From CAIYOL01 sp964494805 (GTDB lineage: Bacteria; Planctomycetota; Phycisphaerae; Sedimentisphaerales; Anaerobacaceae): DNA of 64,000 nt. Positions 26,315 through 34,234 of this stretch are shown here, piece after piece. How positions within the stretch are numbered: the stretch's first letter is position 1; each line of letters starts with the position of its first letter. Location: positions 1 through 64,000 of the forward strand of contig CAZBST010000003.1 of NCBI GenBank assembly GCA_964494805.1. Direction: 5' to 3'. Below the pieces are notes generated by a model. It searched no databases. It saw nothing but the letters and a program-made list of their open reading frames with translations, and was not told where the DNA came from. The position numbers and the translations under genes were made by a program.

Positions 26315-27265
26315 ATGACAGAGGAAATTTCCAAACCCGATAAGGCAATGTCCGATGCGGTTGTGTTTGCCAATAAGCAAATCGGGGGAAGGTTCTATCG
26401 GCTTGGATTGGAGTTTTCCACAGATGCAGCAGCAGCTTTTGCCAAAGCTGGGCCAGGCCAATTCGCCCAGTTGGACCTTTCCGGTATTGCTCCGCCGCCG
26501 GCAGATGCGATAGCGGAGGATTTGCAGGACGCAGCCGGGCGAAAGATATTGCTGCGGAGGCCTTTTAGTTTTTGCGACGTCGGCAGCTGGAGGGAGAAAA
26601 CCAGAATTGAAATTCTTTATTGTGCATTGGGTCCTGCCACTTTGCGGATGACGACCTTGTCGGCTGGCAATTCGGTCAGCGTAATCGGGCCTTTGGGAAA
26701 CGGTTTCCAGGCTCCGGCAGGTAAGAAGACGGCCCTGCTGGTAAGCGGCGGAATGGGGGCCGGTCCTTTAATTCATCTGGCAAAGACTATCACAGCTGAT
26801 TTCCCTGAAGTTGAAGTTATTGCATTTGCTGGCGCAAAGACCAAGGCGGAGCTGCCCTTTGAGACGCCGACGGATGAGATTTCGCAGCAGTTAGGTTACT
26901 CGCTGCACGAGTTTGCCAGGTTAGCAGTAGAATCGCAGGTGGCAACCGACGACGGCTCGATAGGATACGAAGGGCTTGTAACGGACTGCTTTCTTCAATG
27001 GCTTGGGCAGCGCAGCTTATCAGCAAAGGACACGGTTATTTATAGCTGCGGGCCGGAAAAAATGCTTGCGCGAATGGCAGAGATTGCAGAAAATAAAAAA
27101 ATCGATTGTCAGGTTAGTATGGAGCGGATGATGGCCTGCGGCTTTGGAGTTTGCCAGAGCTGCGCCGTTAAATGCAAAGTTAATGGTTCAAGCCAGACCA
27201 TTTATAAGTTATGCTGTAAAGATGGCCCTGTGTTTGATACAAGAGAAGTAATTTTTAGTGCATAA
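26315..27265 (+). CDS. pyrK: Dihydroorotate dehydrogenase electron-transfer subunit
   Basis: A 316-residue flavo-iron-sulfur subunit that passes electrons from PyrD to NAD in class 1B dihydroorotate dehydrogenase. The FAD-binding site is LLRRPFSFCDV. A NAD-binding Rossmann segment follows, with TALLVSGGMGAGPLIHLA. The C-terminal 2Fe-2S motif is CGFGVCQSCAVKC plus a later CC (Cys pattern C-x4-C-x2-C-x~16-C). It is about 50 residues longer than B. subtilis PyrK (256). pyrD lies one small gene downstream, confirming the pairing. Confidence 0.93.
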   Translation: MTEEISKPDKAMSDAVVFANKQIGGRFYRLGLEFSTDAAAAFAKAGPGQFAQLDLSGIAPPPADAIAEDLQDAAGRKILLRRPFSFCDVGSWREKTRIEILYCALGPATLRMTTLSAGNSVSVIGPLGNGFQAPAGKKTALLVSGGMGAGPLIHLAKTITADFPEVEVIAFAGAKTKAELPFETPTDEISQQLGYSLHEFARLAVESQVATDDGSIGYEGLVTDCFLQWLGQRSLSAKDTVIYSCGPEKMLARMAEIAENKKIDCQVSMERMMACGFGVCQSCAVKCKVNGSSQTIYKLCCKDGPVFDTREVIFSA

Positions 27266-27281
27266 TTGTATAGAGGTTAAA

Positions 27282-27716
27282 ATGTTAAAGATTGGAGCAG
27301 TTATCCTTACTTTCGGGGCGGTATTTAATTTACTTTTGGCGGCAGGCATACTTATTGCAATTATATTTTTCGGCAAGGATCCACCTATCCTGTATGTTTC
27401 GTTTGCGGAGTCAGGGATAGCTAATTTAGATGAACTGACCCTTACAACGTTCAGGTCTTTGGCGGTTTATTTCAATTCGGCCGTAGTGGCATCTTGCATA
27501 CTTGGTATTTTCGTAATTTGGATGGGTTTGGCACAGGGACATAAATGGGCTTTCTGGGCATTACTGATTACAGCAGGTATCGGTCAGGCATCAGGTTTTG
27601 TCGCCGACTCTTTTATAGGCAACAAAACTTTGGTAATTAATATGGTATTCACAGTTTTGTATTTATTAGGAATAGGATTGTCTGGCTTTGGCCTGTGGAT
27701 GAAGCGAAGTTTTTAG
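27282..27716 (+). CDS. Four-helix membrane protein between pyrK and pyrD
   Basis: A 144-residue integral membrane protein with four hydrophobic helices (IGAVILTFGAVFNLLLAAGILIA, a middle pair around VASCILGIFVIWMGL and FWALLITAGIGQASGF, and MVFTVLYLLGIGLSGFGLWM). The start was set at ATG 27282 because AGAGG precedes it; a start eight codons upstream would overlap pyrK. No family was recognised. Its place between the two dihydroorotate dehydrogenase subunits is probably positional. A role in membrane attachment of PyrK/PyrD cannot be excluded. Confidence 0.75.
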   Translation: MLKIGAVILTFGAVFNLLLAAGILIAIIFFGKDPPILYVSFAESGIANLDELTLTTFRSLAVYFNSAVVASCILGIFVIWMGLAQGHKWAFWALLITAGIGQASGFVADSFIGNKTLVINMVFTVLYLLGIGLSGFGLWMKRSF

Positions 27717-27723
27717 TTCGTAG

Positions 27724-27753
27724 TGTCATTGCGAGCGCAGCGAAGCAATCTCA
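27724..27753. repeat. Interspersed palindromic repeat (CATTGCGAGCGCAGCGA type)
   Basis: The core CATTGCGAGCGCAGCGAAG continues into CAATC. ATTGC pairs with GCAAT around it. This motif is a widely seen interspersed repeat in many uncultured-bacterium genomes. A decayed relative (CATGCCGAGCGCAGCCGAG) lies at 115-133 after the first gene. Here it fills the short gap before pyrD. Confidence 0.6.
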
Positions 27754-27789
27754 ACTTCGGCTATGTTCTTTTTGCAGGGGTGGCAAATT

Positions 27790-28722
27790 ATGGATGAAAC
27801 AGTAGATATATCGGTAGATTTTGCAGGGTTGAAGCTGGCTAATCCCGTCTTCACGGCCTCCGGCACGTGCGGCTACGGCGATGAATTGGCTGATTTTATG
27901 GATGTAAACCAGCTCGGTGGTTTCGTCACTAAAAGCGTTACCGTAAAGCCCCGGCTGGGCAACGATACGCCGCGGGTCGTTGAGACGGATTCGGGAATGC
28001 TCAACGCAATTGGCTTGGCTAATATCGGCCTGGATGCTTTTCTTGAGGAGAAATTGCCTCTCATCGCTAAACTTACCGTTCCTGTTTTTGTCAATGTCGC
28101 AGGCGATACCATCGATGATTACGTCGCGGTCGTGCAGAGATTGGCGACCGAGCAGGCGCTCGCAGGCTTCGAATTGAATATAAGCTGTCCCAATGTCGCC
28201 GAAGGCGGGATAAGTTTCGGCACCGACCCGGCGTTAGTTACAGAGATTACTTCGGCTGTGAAAAAAGCGGCGGGAGATAAGGTCCTGATGGTGAAACTCT
28301 CGCCCTGCGTTACGGATATTAGCGTAATCGCCCATGCGGCTGTCGAAGCCGGCGCCGATGCGCTTAGCTTAATCAATACCTTCACGGCGATGGTTATCGA
28401 TATAGAAAGCCGCAAGCCCGTCCTTGCCAATAGGACTGGCGGCCTGTCCGGCCCGGCGATAAAGCCAATCGCAGTATATTTGGTCAATAAGGTGTATAAC
28501 GAAGTAGCGAAGGAGCGGAGCATACCAATTCTCGGATTAGGTGGTATCCGAACTGCTTCGGACGCCGTCGAATTTATTATCGCCGGCGCAACGGCAGTGG
28601 CGGTCGGCACGGCTAATTTCGTCGAGCCAAACTGCACAGTAAAAATCATCGAAGGCCTGAAGAAATATTGTCTCAGCCATAATATCACGAATCTCAAAGA
28701 GCTGATTGGGTCACTTGGGTAG
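27790..28722 (+). CDS. pyrD: Dihydroorotate dehydrogenase B, catalytic subunit
   Basis: About 310 residues. Oxidises dihydroorotate to orotate in pyrimidine synthesis, using FMN and PyrK. Class 1B markers: FTASGTCGYGDELADFMDVNQLGGFVTKS, the active-site Cys in NISCPNV (class 1, not the Ser of class 2), NRTGGLSGPAIKPIA, and the FMN phosphate loop LGLGGIRTASDAVEF. The start was set at ATG 27790 (MDETVDIS), which has AGGGG upstream and matches the family N-terminus. A start nine codons earlier would run into the repeat at 27724-27753. Confidence 0.96.
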   Translation: MDETVDISVDFAGLKLANPVFTASGTCGYGDELADFMDVNQLGGFVTKSVTVKPRLGNDTPRVVETDSGMLNAIGLANIGLDAFLEEKLPLIAKLTVPVFVNVAGDTIDDYVAVVQRLATEQALAGFELNISCPNVAEGGISFGTDPALVTEITSAVKKAAGDKVLMVKLSPCVTDISVIAHAAVEAGADALSLINTFTAMVIDIESRKPVLANRTGGLSGPAIKPIAVYLVNKVYNEVAKERSIPILGLGGIRTASDAVEFIIAGATAVAVGTANFVEPNCTVKIIEGLKKYCLSHNITNLKELIGSLG

Positions 28723-28827
28723 GGTAAAATTGGCTTCGTTTGGGTTCGTTTTGAACGGTTCACCGTCCTAAGTTTTTGGTTGTTAATCATTGTCATTACT
28801 ACACTTACAAGCATTTTTGGCTTTCTG

Positions 28828-28860
28828 AAAATTGGCTTCGTTTTGAACGGTTAACCGTTT
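28828..28860. repeat. Direct repeat with internal 14-base palindrome (copy B)
   Basis: AAATTGGCTTCGTTTTGAAC followed by the end of a palindrome, repeated from 28726-28766. Copy A has an internal duplication of TTCGTTT and one change within the palindrome (GGTTCACC for GGTTAACC). The repeats lie just after pyrD. They could be a decayed palindromic element or a protein-binding site. Confidence 0.5.
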
Positions 28861-29259
28861 TAACTCTTTCATATTTCATTGTTGATAGAGAGTCTCCGAT
28901 GGGGTTTCCGTCTGTCTTACAAACGGCAAAACTCCGCTACAAAATATAAACTATCAAGTCGTTTCTGACCCGGGCCTGCCGGCCCCAAGACCATCGCCCT
29001 GCTGGGCGAATAAGAGCAGATACAGCCCTTCTATAATTGGACGGACTTGCGCGAATGATGCGAAAATTCCGGGGTTTCTGGAGGGGCGGTTTTGGCTAAG
29101 TCGTTATAGCGTAAGGAATAAAAAATTTTTGCGATTTTGCCATTTTAGGTGTGCAGGTACCTGCGCATTTGATTGAATTCCGCTCAAACGCCGCGGGGGC
29201 TTTTACAATTTTGCTGTTGTTTCCGTAAGCCGCGATGAGGAACCAGTGTATTACGCAGT

Positions 29260-29345
29260 CCGCAGGACGGAGTAAATAGGAAAGATGGCCGAACTGGAGG
29301 ACGCAACAGCAAAGATATGTAAATTTAGTATCTGAGCGGGAGGCA
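29260..29345 (+). promoter_or_regulatory. Conserved intergenic element, copy 1 (upstream of NHL PEP-CTERM gene)
   Basis: Shares with copy 2 (32610-32715) the block CGAAC, the exact 20-mer CTGGAGGACGCAACAGCAAA (29294-29313), and a trailing TATCYGAGCRGRAGGCAG. The flanking text GAGTAAATAGGAAAGATGGCC is also similar. The 20-mer ends 199 bases before the start codon. Copy 1 lacks a 12-base stretch present in copy 2. Conservation between two otherwise unrelated spacers, both before PEP-CTERM genes, suggests a cis-acting RNA or a mobile repeat. Confidence 0.45.
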
Positions 29346-29511
29346 GGAAAAGGAAGTTTTTAGGATAGGTAAGGTAGGGGATTGGGAAAAATAATTTTTT
29401 GGGAACTAAATTTTCTTGGTGGTGTCAAAGAAGAATAGGGAACCTTGAAGGCCGATAATATATGATATTCTCGACCATAAATTGTGATATATTTATTTGA
29501 AGGGAGTGAAA

Positions 29512-30489
29512 ATGAAGAGGAAATCAGTTTTTATATTAGCAATAGTATCGTGTAGTATTTGCTTTTGGTGTTCTGACTTAGCCTGCGGTGGATATATATT
29601 CGACACAAAGTGGGGTGAACGAGGCGTGGGTGATGGTCAATTTTATGGTCCGACGGGAATCTCACTGGATACATCAGGGAATGTTTATGTCGCAGATACA
29701 AGCAACCGACGCATCCAGAAGTTCACTTCAGATGGAACATTTATCCTCAAATGGGGGAGAAACGGCGGAGATGGTTCATCTGGCTCAGGTGACGGTGAGT
29801 TTCGCAATCCAAGAGGTCTGACGGTGGATTCTTATGGAAATGTCTATGTAGCTGATTCGGAAAATGACCGCGTTCAGAAGTTTAATTCGGATGGAGTGTT
29901 TATTACCAAGTGGGATTCTTATTGGGGAGTTGATATTGCGATAGATTCTTTTGGGAACACTTATATAGGCGAACAAAGCGTTGTTAATGGAAACATTAGA
30001 AAGTACAGTCCCGATGGAACGGTCGTTGACGAATGGGAAACAGGAGGTACACCGAGCGGCATAGCAGTAGACACATTAGGAAATGTTTACACCGCTTGTA
30101 GGTCTGACAATATAATCCAAAAATACAGTCCTGACGGAACATTACTTACTCAATGGGGTTCAAAGGGTTCGGGAGAGGGGGAATTTATGGACCCAAGGGG
30201 CGTGGAAGTAGATATGTTTGGAAATGTTTATGTGGCTGATAGTGCTAATAATCGTATTCAAAAATTCACTTCAGATGGGACATTCATTACTCAATGGGGT
30301 TCATATGGTTCTGGTGACGGTCAATTCCATTTGCCTTATAATATAGCAGTGACACCGATGGGAGACTGTGTGTACGTAGCTGATGCTTATAATGACCGTA
30401 TTCAAAGGTTTGTAATTCCAGAACCGGTGACAGTTTTGCTATTGGGGCTGGGAGGATTGGCCGTGCTTGGCCGTGGGAAACACACCTGA
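29512..30489 (+). CDS. Secreted NHL-repeat protein with PEP-CTERM sorting tail
   Basis: A 325-residue secreted beta-propeller protein. A signal peptide (KSVFILAIVSCSICFWCSDLACG) is followed by about six NHL repeats. The repeating unit is DGTF-ILKWG, GSGDGEF, NPRGLTVD, GNVYVADS and NDRVQKF, about 45 residues each. The tail is PEPVTVLLLGLGGLAVLGRGK, the PEP-CTERM signal cut by an exosortase at the cell surface. The ATG at 29512 has GAAGGGAG upstream; an in-frame TTG five codons earlier is less likely. Propellers of this type bind proteins, glycans or RNA; the partner is unknown. A strong terminator follows. Confidence 0.88.
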   Translation: MKRKSVFILAIVSCSICFWCSDLACGGYIFDTKWGERGVGDGQFYGPTGISLDTSGNVYVADTSNRRIQKFTSDGTFILKWGRNGGDGSSGSGDGEFRNPRGLTVDSYGNVYVADSENDRVQKFNSDGVFITKWDSYWGVDIAIDSFGNTYIGEQSVVNGNIRKYSPDGTVVDEWETGGTPSGIAVDTLGNVYTACRSDNIIQKYSPDGTLLTQWGSKGSGEGEFMDPRGVEVDMFGNVYVADSANNRIQKFTSDGTFITQWGSYGSGDGQFHLPYNIAVTPMGDCVYVADAYNDRIQRFVIPEPVTVLLLGLGGLAVLGRGKHT

Positions 30490-30524
30490 TTAACAACTGA
30501 CATTAAAGATTATTTGATGGTTAT

Positions 30525-30558
30525 AACGCCAGCGCAGAAAAACGCTGGCGTTTTTGTT
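30525..30558 (+). terminator. Rho-independent terminator after the NHL PEP-CTERM gene
   Basis: A perfect 10-bp stem AACGCCAGCG (30525-30534) and CGCTGGCGTT (30543-30552) around an 8-base A-rich loop, running into TTTTTGTTTT. It ends the 29512-30489 transcript. Confidence 0.9.
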
Positions 30559-30664
30559 TTAACGGATTGGTGGTTGAAAGTTGAGGAAAATGGGGTAGAA
30601 TCTTTGTTTTTAATGTGTGAAGGTGCGAAAGTTTGAAAGAATCAAAGACAAACCAGAGGGCGGG

Positions 30665-31165
30665 ATGATTATTCGAGATGAGAGGCCGGGGGACATCAGG
30701 GCTATTACGGAAGTTACCGCTGCGGCTTTTGCGGATTGTCCGTACGGCAACCATACGGAGCAGTTTATTATTCAGGCATTGAGGAAAGCCGGTGTGCTGA
30801 GTGTTTCACTGGTGGCGGAAATTGATGGAAAGGTGGTTGGGCATATCGCGTTTTCTCCTGTGACGGTTGACGGCAAGAAGTGCGGCTGGTACGGGCTGGG
30901 ACCTGTTTCGGTGCTGCCGGGGCGGCAGCGGCAGGGGGTTGGAAAAGCACTGATACTGGCGGGGCTGGAGCGGCTCAGGGCGGCCGGCGGAAAAGGGTGT
31001 GTGCTGGTGGGCGATGCCGGATACTATGAGCGGTTTGGGTTCCGGAACTTGTCGGAGCTGGTCCTTGAGGGGGTGCCAAAGGAGAATTTCCTGGCTTTGC
31101 CGTTTGGAGAAGAAAAGGCGGAGGGGGTTGTCGTATTTCATGAGGGGTTTGGCGCCACAGAGTAA
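30665..31165 (+). CDS. GNAT-family N-acetyltransferase (YhbS-like)
   Basis: A 166-residue GNAT acetyltransferase of the YhbS type. The acetyl-CoA pyrophosphate loop is VLPGRQRQGVGKALILAGLERLRAAGGKGCVLVGD. The strand before it, GHIAFSPVTVDGKKCGWYGLGPVSV, is the usual substrate-side sheet. The ATG at 30665 (MIIRDERPGD) follows CAGAGGGCGGG; a start 16 codons upstream exists but has no Shine-Dalgarno. The gene ends ten bases before an alkaline-phosphatase-like gene, probably one operon. The acetyl acceptor is unknown. Confidence 0.9.
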   Translation: MIIRDERPGDIRAITEVTAAAFADCPYGNHTEQFIIQALRKAGVLSVSLVAEIDGKVVGHIAFSPVTVDGKKCGWYGLGPVSVLPGRQRQGVGKALILAGLERLRAAGGKGCVLVGDAGYYERFGFRNLSELVLEGVPKENFLALPFGEEKAEGVVVFHEGFGATE

Positions 31166-31174
31166 AAGGAGAAA

Positions 31175-32500
31175 ATGACTATGGAATTTAACCGGAAATC
31201 TAAAATCTTCGTTATTTTAATGTTTTGTATTTTTCTTGTCACTTCCTGCCCAGAGGTCAAAACAAAGAGATTGAAAACCGGAAATGTGATATTCATTCAT
31301 CCTGACGGCAGCGGGGCATCAATGTGGGGCGTTTTACGACTGCTGGAAAAAGGGCCGGATGGAAATACCAACTGGGACAAGATGGAGCAGATGGGACTGT
31401 ATCGCGGACACCTGAAAAATTCAACCAACAGCAGTTCCCACGGCGGGGCCACAGTTCATGCCTTCGGAGTAAAAGCAGATTATGATGCCTTTGGAATAAA
31501 TCCACAAAAGCCGATTAAGTCTTTGTCCGGGAAAGACTACAGTATCATGGTCGAAGCGAAAAAGGGCGGAAAGACTATCGCCCTGATAAACAGCGGTCAT
31601 ATTTGCGAACCCGGAACCGGCGTTTTTGTCGCCAATGTTCCAAATCGAAATATGTCGGATGCAATTTCAGAACAAATCATTTTCAGCGGTGCTGATATCA
31701 TTATGGCCGGCGGAGAAGAGTTACTGCTTCCAGAAGGTCAAATCGGCAGACATAGCAAGCCGGGTAAGCGAAAAGACGGGAAAAACCTTATCGAAGAAGC
31801 GGAAAAACTTGGTTATACCATTGTCTATAACAGAGAAGAGTTATTAAACCTTCCACTAAATACAGAAAAAGTATTAGGCGTTTTTTCTGCCAGCCATACG
31901 TTTAACGACCAAACAGAAGAAGAGCTCAGGGAAAAGGGACTTCCCTTGTATAATGAAAGCGCGCCGTCTCTCGCAGAAATGACGGAGAAAGCGCTAGAAA
32001 TAATAAAGCATAAAGGAAAAAACTTCTTTATGGTCGTAGAAGAAGAAGGCACAGACAATTTTTCAAATGAGAACAATGCCAAAGGGACATTGGAAGCATT
32101 AAGCAGAGCTGATGCAGCAATTGGGGTGGCTATGAAATATATTGAGAAAAACCCTAATACGTTGTTGATTACCGCAGCGGATAGCGACGCGAGTGGTATG
32201 GAAGTGGTGAACGTTCGAGATTCAAATAAATTTGAAGAACCATTGCCGCCAACAGAATCGAATGGTGCGCCTTTAGATGGTAGAGAAGGAACGGGCACGC
32301 CGCCTTTTATTGCCGCACCAGACCAGTTTGGCAATCGCCTGCGTTTTGGCATTTGCTGGGCTTCCGGCGACGATGTTGCCGGCGGTGTGATTGCTAAAGC
32401 ACATGGTTTAAACTCGGAAATACTTGCTAATAATGTCGATAATACAGACATCTACCGACTCATATACGCTACATTATTTGGAGTTAAATTACCTAAATGA
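31175..32500 (+). CDS. Alkaline-phosphatase-superfamily lipoprotein with altered zinc site
   Basis: A 441-residue PhoA-family protein, exported and lipid-anchored (LVTSC lipobox near residue 25). Fold markers: VIFIHPDGSGASMW (first metal Asp), SSSHGGATVHAFGVK (nucleophile-Ser region), EEEGTDNFSNENNA, LLITAADSDASGM and VDNTDIYRLI. Compared with E. coli PhoA, the Asp and Glu ligands remain, but His331 becomes Asn, His370 becomes Ser, and the His412 position (HTG motif) reads ASG. All three zinc histidines are thus missing. It may use another metal, hydrolyse another ester, or be inactive. The ATG at 31175 has AAGGAG five bases upstream. Confidence 0.82.
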   Translation: MTMEFNRKSKIFVILMFCIFLVTSCPEVKTKRLKTGNVIFIHPDGSGASMWGVLRLLEKGPDGNTNWDKMEQMGLYRGHLKNSTNSSSHGGATVHAFGVKADYDAFGINPQKPIKSLSGKDYSIMVEAKKGGKTIALINSGHICEPGTGVFVANVPNRNMSDAISEQIIFSGADIIMAGGEELLLPEGQIGRHSKPGKRKDGKNLIEEAEKLGYTIVYNREELLNLPLNTEKVLGVFSASHTFNDQTEEELREKGLPLYNESAPSLAEMTEKALEIIKHKGKNFFMVVEEEGTDNFSNENNAKGTLEALSRADAAIGVAMKYIEKNPNTLLITAADSDASGMEVVNVRDSNKFEEPLPPTESNGAPLDGREGTGTPPFIAAPDQFGNRLRFGICWASGDDVAGGVIAKAHGLNSEILANNVDNTDIYRLIYATLFGVKLPK

Positions 32501-32943
32501 TTTTCAATAATATTTATTTTAGACTATGCCAGGGCACAGGCTGGCGGAAAGGGAGGAGGAAAATTAAAAATCAAAATTTAAATTGCAAAATTGTGGAGCC
32601 GCTACGCGGGGATTATTAAAGAGGGCGAAGTAAGTAAAAAAGAAGGCCGAACCCACAGGGCAAGCTGGAGGACGCAACAGCAAATAGAACGGAGTAATAT
32701 CCGAGCAGAAGGCAGCAACAGCAAAATTTCTTTCTTGCTCTTATCACACACAATGCCGGCATAAAGTCGGTGGAAATCTGCGGAATAAGGGAATTTCCTG
32801 CAAATTTTCTCAAAATTTTTCAAAAAAAGTGTAACAAATCGCTGTTTTGCGGACATTTAACTATAAAGGCGTATTAGGCAGAAAAATGTATAATTAAAAT
32901 AGCCTTTGACTGGGGGTAAAAGGCAGGAAAGAAGGGGAAGTAT
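32501..32943. other. 443-base intergenic region with an AT-rich repeat and conserved element
   Basis: After the phosphatase-like gene there is an AT-rich self-complementary run (AAATTAAAAATCAAAATTT, about 32559-32580). Next come CCGCTACGCGG (32599-32609), a small GC palindrome, and then the conserved element (copy 2). The last 150 bases are AT-rich and hold TATAAT at 32890-32895 about 50 bases before the next ATG, without a clear -35. I found no convincing gene; reading frames on the minus strand here lack protein-like composition. Confidence 0.55.
32610..32715 (+). promoter_or_regulatory. Conserved intergenic element, copy 2 (upstream of HAF-repeat PEP-CTERM gene)
   Basis: Holds the exact 20-mer CTGGAGGACGCAACAGCAAA at 32665-32684, 260 bases before the start codon, plus GGCCGAAC and ATATCCGAGCAGAAGGCAGC as in copy 1. 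Between GGCCGAAC and the 20-mer it has CCACAGGGCAAG. Together, CACAGGGCAA and GGACGCAA recall two invariant segments of GEMM (cyclic dinucleotide) riboswitches. However, the hairpin that should separate them is missing, so this is resemblance only. Confidence 0.45.
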
Positions 32944-34074
32944 ATGAGAGAGGAAACACATCTCAAGTTTGTTGTAATTTCAGTATTTTTGGCCTTCACG
33001 GCCCTGTCCGCCGCCGTGGCAAGCCAGGCTTTGGGCGTCAGCTACAAAGTAATCGATTTGCACCCCCCCAAAGGATTCGGTTCCACTTGTGCTACCAGCG
33101 TTAGCGGCACACAGCAGGTCGGCTACGGGGGCAACGAATTCATCGCCCTGCTCTGGAACAGTAGCGCTGCAAGCTGGACCGATTTGACTCCGAGCGGATT
33201 TTATGATTCTTGGGCTTACGGGACCAATGGCACTCAACAGGTCGGAGGTGGTTATGGCTCTGCTACAGGTGGCCACCACCACGCCTTGCTTTGGAACGGC
33301 AGTGCTGCAAGCTTCGTCGATTTACACCCCAGCGGATTTACCTATTCTGAAGCTTATGGAATCAGCAGCGCTCAGCAGGTTGGTTTTGGTTCTGGTTCGG
33401 CCACAGGTGGAAACGTTCACGCCTTGCTCTGGAACGGTAGTGCCGAAAGTTACATCGATTTGAACCCCAGCGGATTCTATGGGTCTTATGCTTTAGGAAC
33501 CAATGACACACAACAGGTCGGCGAGGGTTATAGTGAGGCATATGGTAACGAACACGCCTTACTCTGGAGCGGAACTGCCGCAAGCTGCATCGATTTGAAT
33601 CCCGCCGGATTCTTTGAATCTTGTGCTTACGGTATCAGCGGCACTCAGCAGGTTGGTTTTGGTTGGGGGCCAGGCATCCACGCAGTTCTCTGGAACGGCA
33701 GTGCCGAAAGTTACATCGATTTGAACCCCAGCGGATTCATTGAATCCTATGCTTATGGAACCAACGGCACACAGCAGGTCGGCTATGGTTCGGGTTCGGC
33801 CACAGGGGGTGACTATGTCGACCACGCCTTGCTTTGGAGTGGGACTGCGGATAGTTTTATCGACCTGCATCAATTCTTGCCAGCGAAATTTAGTGAATCC
33901 CGTGCTTTTGGTATTGATAGTTTCGGGAACGTCGTTGGCTTTGCAAGTGGTAGTACAACCCTCGGCCATGCTATTCTTTGGCAACCCATCCCCGAACCGG
34001 CCACAATTTTCCTGCTTGGCCTCGGTGCGGCGTTCTTAAGAAAACCTAAAAGAAGAGATAAACCCGTCGAGTAA
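32944..34074 (+). CDS. HAF-repeat secreted protein with PEP-CTERM sorting tail
   Basis: A 376-residue exported repeat protein. After a signal peptide (KFVVISVFLAFTALSAAVASQA) come about seven repeats of 43-48 residues. The unit is HALLWNGSAESYIDLNPSGF, then a YGTNGTQQVGYGSGSATGG-like stretch. This is the HAF extracellular repeat that often precedes PEP-CTERM. The tail is PEPATIFLLGLGAAFLRKPK with a basic end, the exosortase-processed anchor. Repeats are similar at the DNA level, so copy number could vary. The ATG has GAAGGGGAAG upstream. The role is probably at the cell surface or in the extracellular matrix. Confidence 0.9.
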   Translation: MREETHLKFVVISVFLAFTALSAAVASQALGVSYKVIDLHPPKGFGSTCATSVSGTQQVGYGGNEFIALLWNSSAASWTDLTPSGFYDSWAYGTNGTQQVGGGYGSATGGHHHALLWNGSAASFVDLHPSGFTYSEAYGISSAQQVGFGSGSATGGNVHALLWNGSAESYIDLNPSGFYGSYALGTNDTQQVGEGYSEAYGNEHALLWSGTAASCIDLNPAGFFESCAYGISGTQQVGFGWGPGIHAVLWNGSAESYIDLNPSGFIESYAYGTNGTQQVGYGSGSATGGDYVDHALLWSGTADSFIDLHQFLPAKFSESRAFGIDSFGNVVGFASGSTTLGHAILWQPIPEPATIFLLGLGAAFLRKPKRRDKPVE

Positions 34075-34234
34075 ATCGGCGGGTCTTCGGATTGGGGCGG
34101 AATGATGCTACAGGGGGAATTGCGGGTTTACTACCGTTATATTTTCTTTCAACCTCACACTTAACTACCGGAGTAAAATTGCCGATGATAAAACATTAAC
34201 ACAATATAACTTTTTACTTTTTGGGAGAGCTATT

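Larger units (their letters stand above)
28723..29511. other. 789-base intergenic region with repeats, before a PEP-CTERM gene
   Basis: No convincing gene was seen on either strand. It holds a direct repeat built on TTGGCTTCGTTTTGAACGG (28726-28766 and 28828-28860); the second copy contains the perfect 14-base palindrome AACGGTTAACCGTT (28846-28859). A 12-base palindrome GCAGGTACCTGC lies at 29153-29164. The element shared with 32610-32705 is at 29260-29345. GC skew and motif mix differ from the flanking coding sequence. It may contain a long untranslated leader for the downstream gene. Confidence 0.6.

Noticed and set aside
28119..28814. A 231-codon minus-strand frame opposite pyrD
   Set aside because: Ser/Ala/Thr-rich shadow of the pyrD codons; pyrD has its full catalytic motif set.
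32641..32690. Copy 2 of the intergenic element as a bona fide GEMM riboswitch
   Set aside because: CACAGGGCAA and GGACGCAA are both there, but the P1b hairpin and tetraloop receptor cannot be placed. Kept only as a lead.
32602..32856. A minus-strand frame of 84 residues in the spacer before the HAF-repeat gene
   Set aside because: Its residues follow the repeat element and AT-rich tract, and composition is not protein-like. It overlaps the conserved intergenic element.
33300..33900. Tandem repeat array as a CRISPR-like locus
   Set aside because: The repetition is the protein-coding HAF repeat, with unit length about 130-145 bases and an intact frame.
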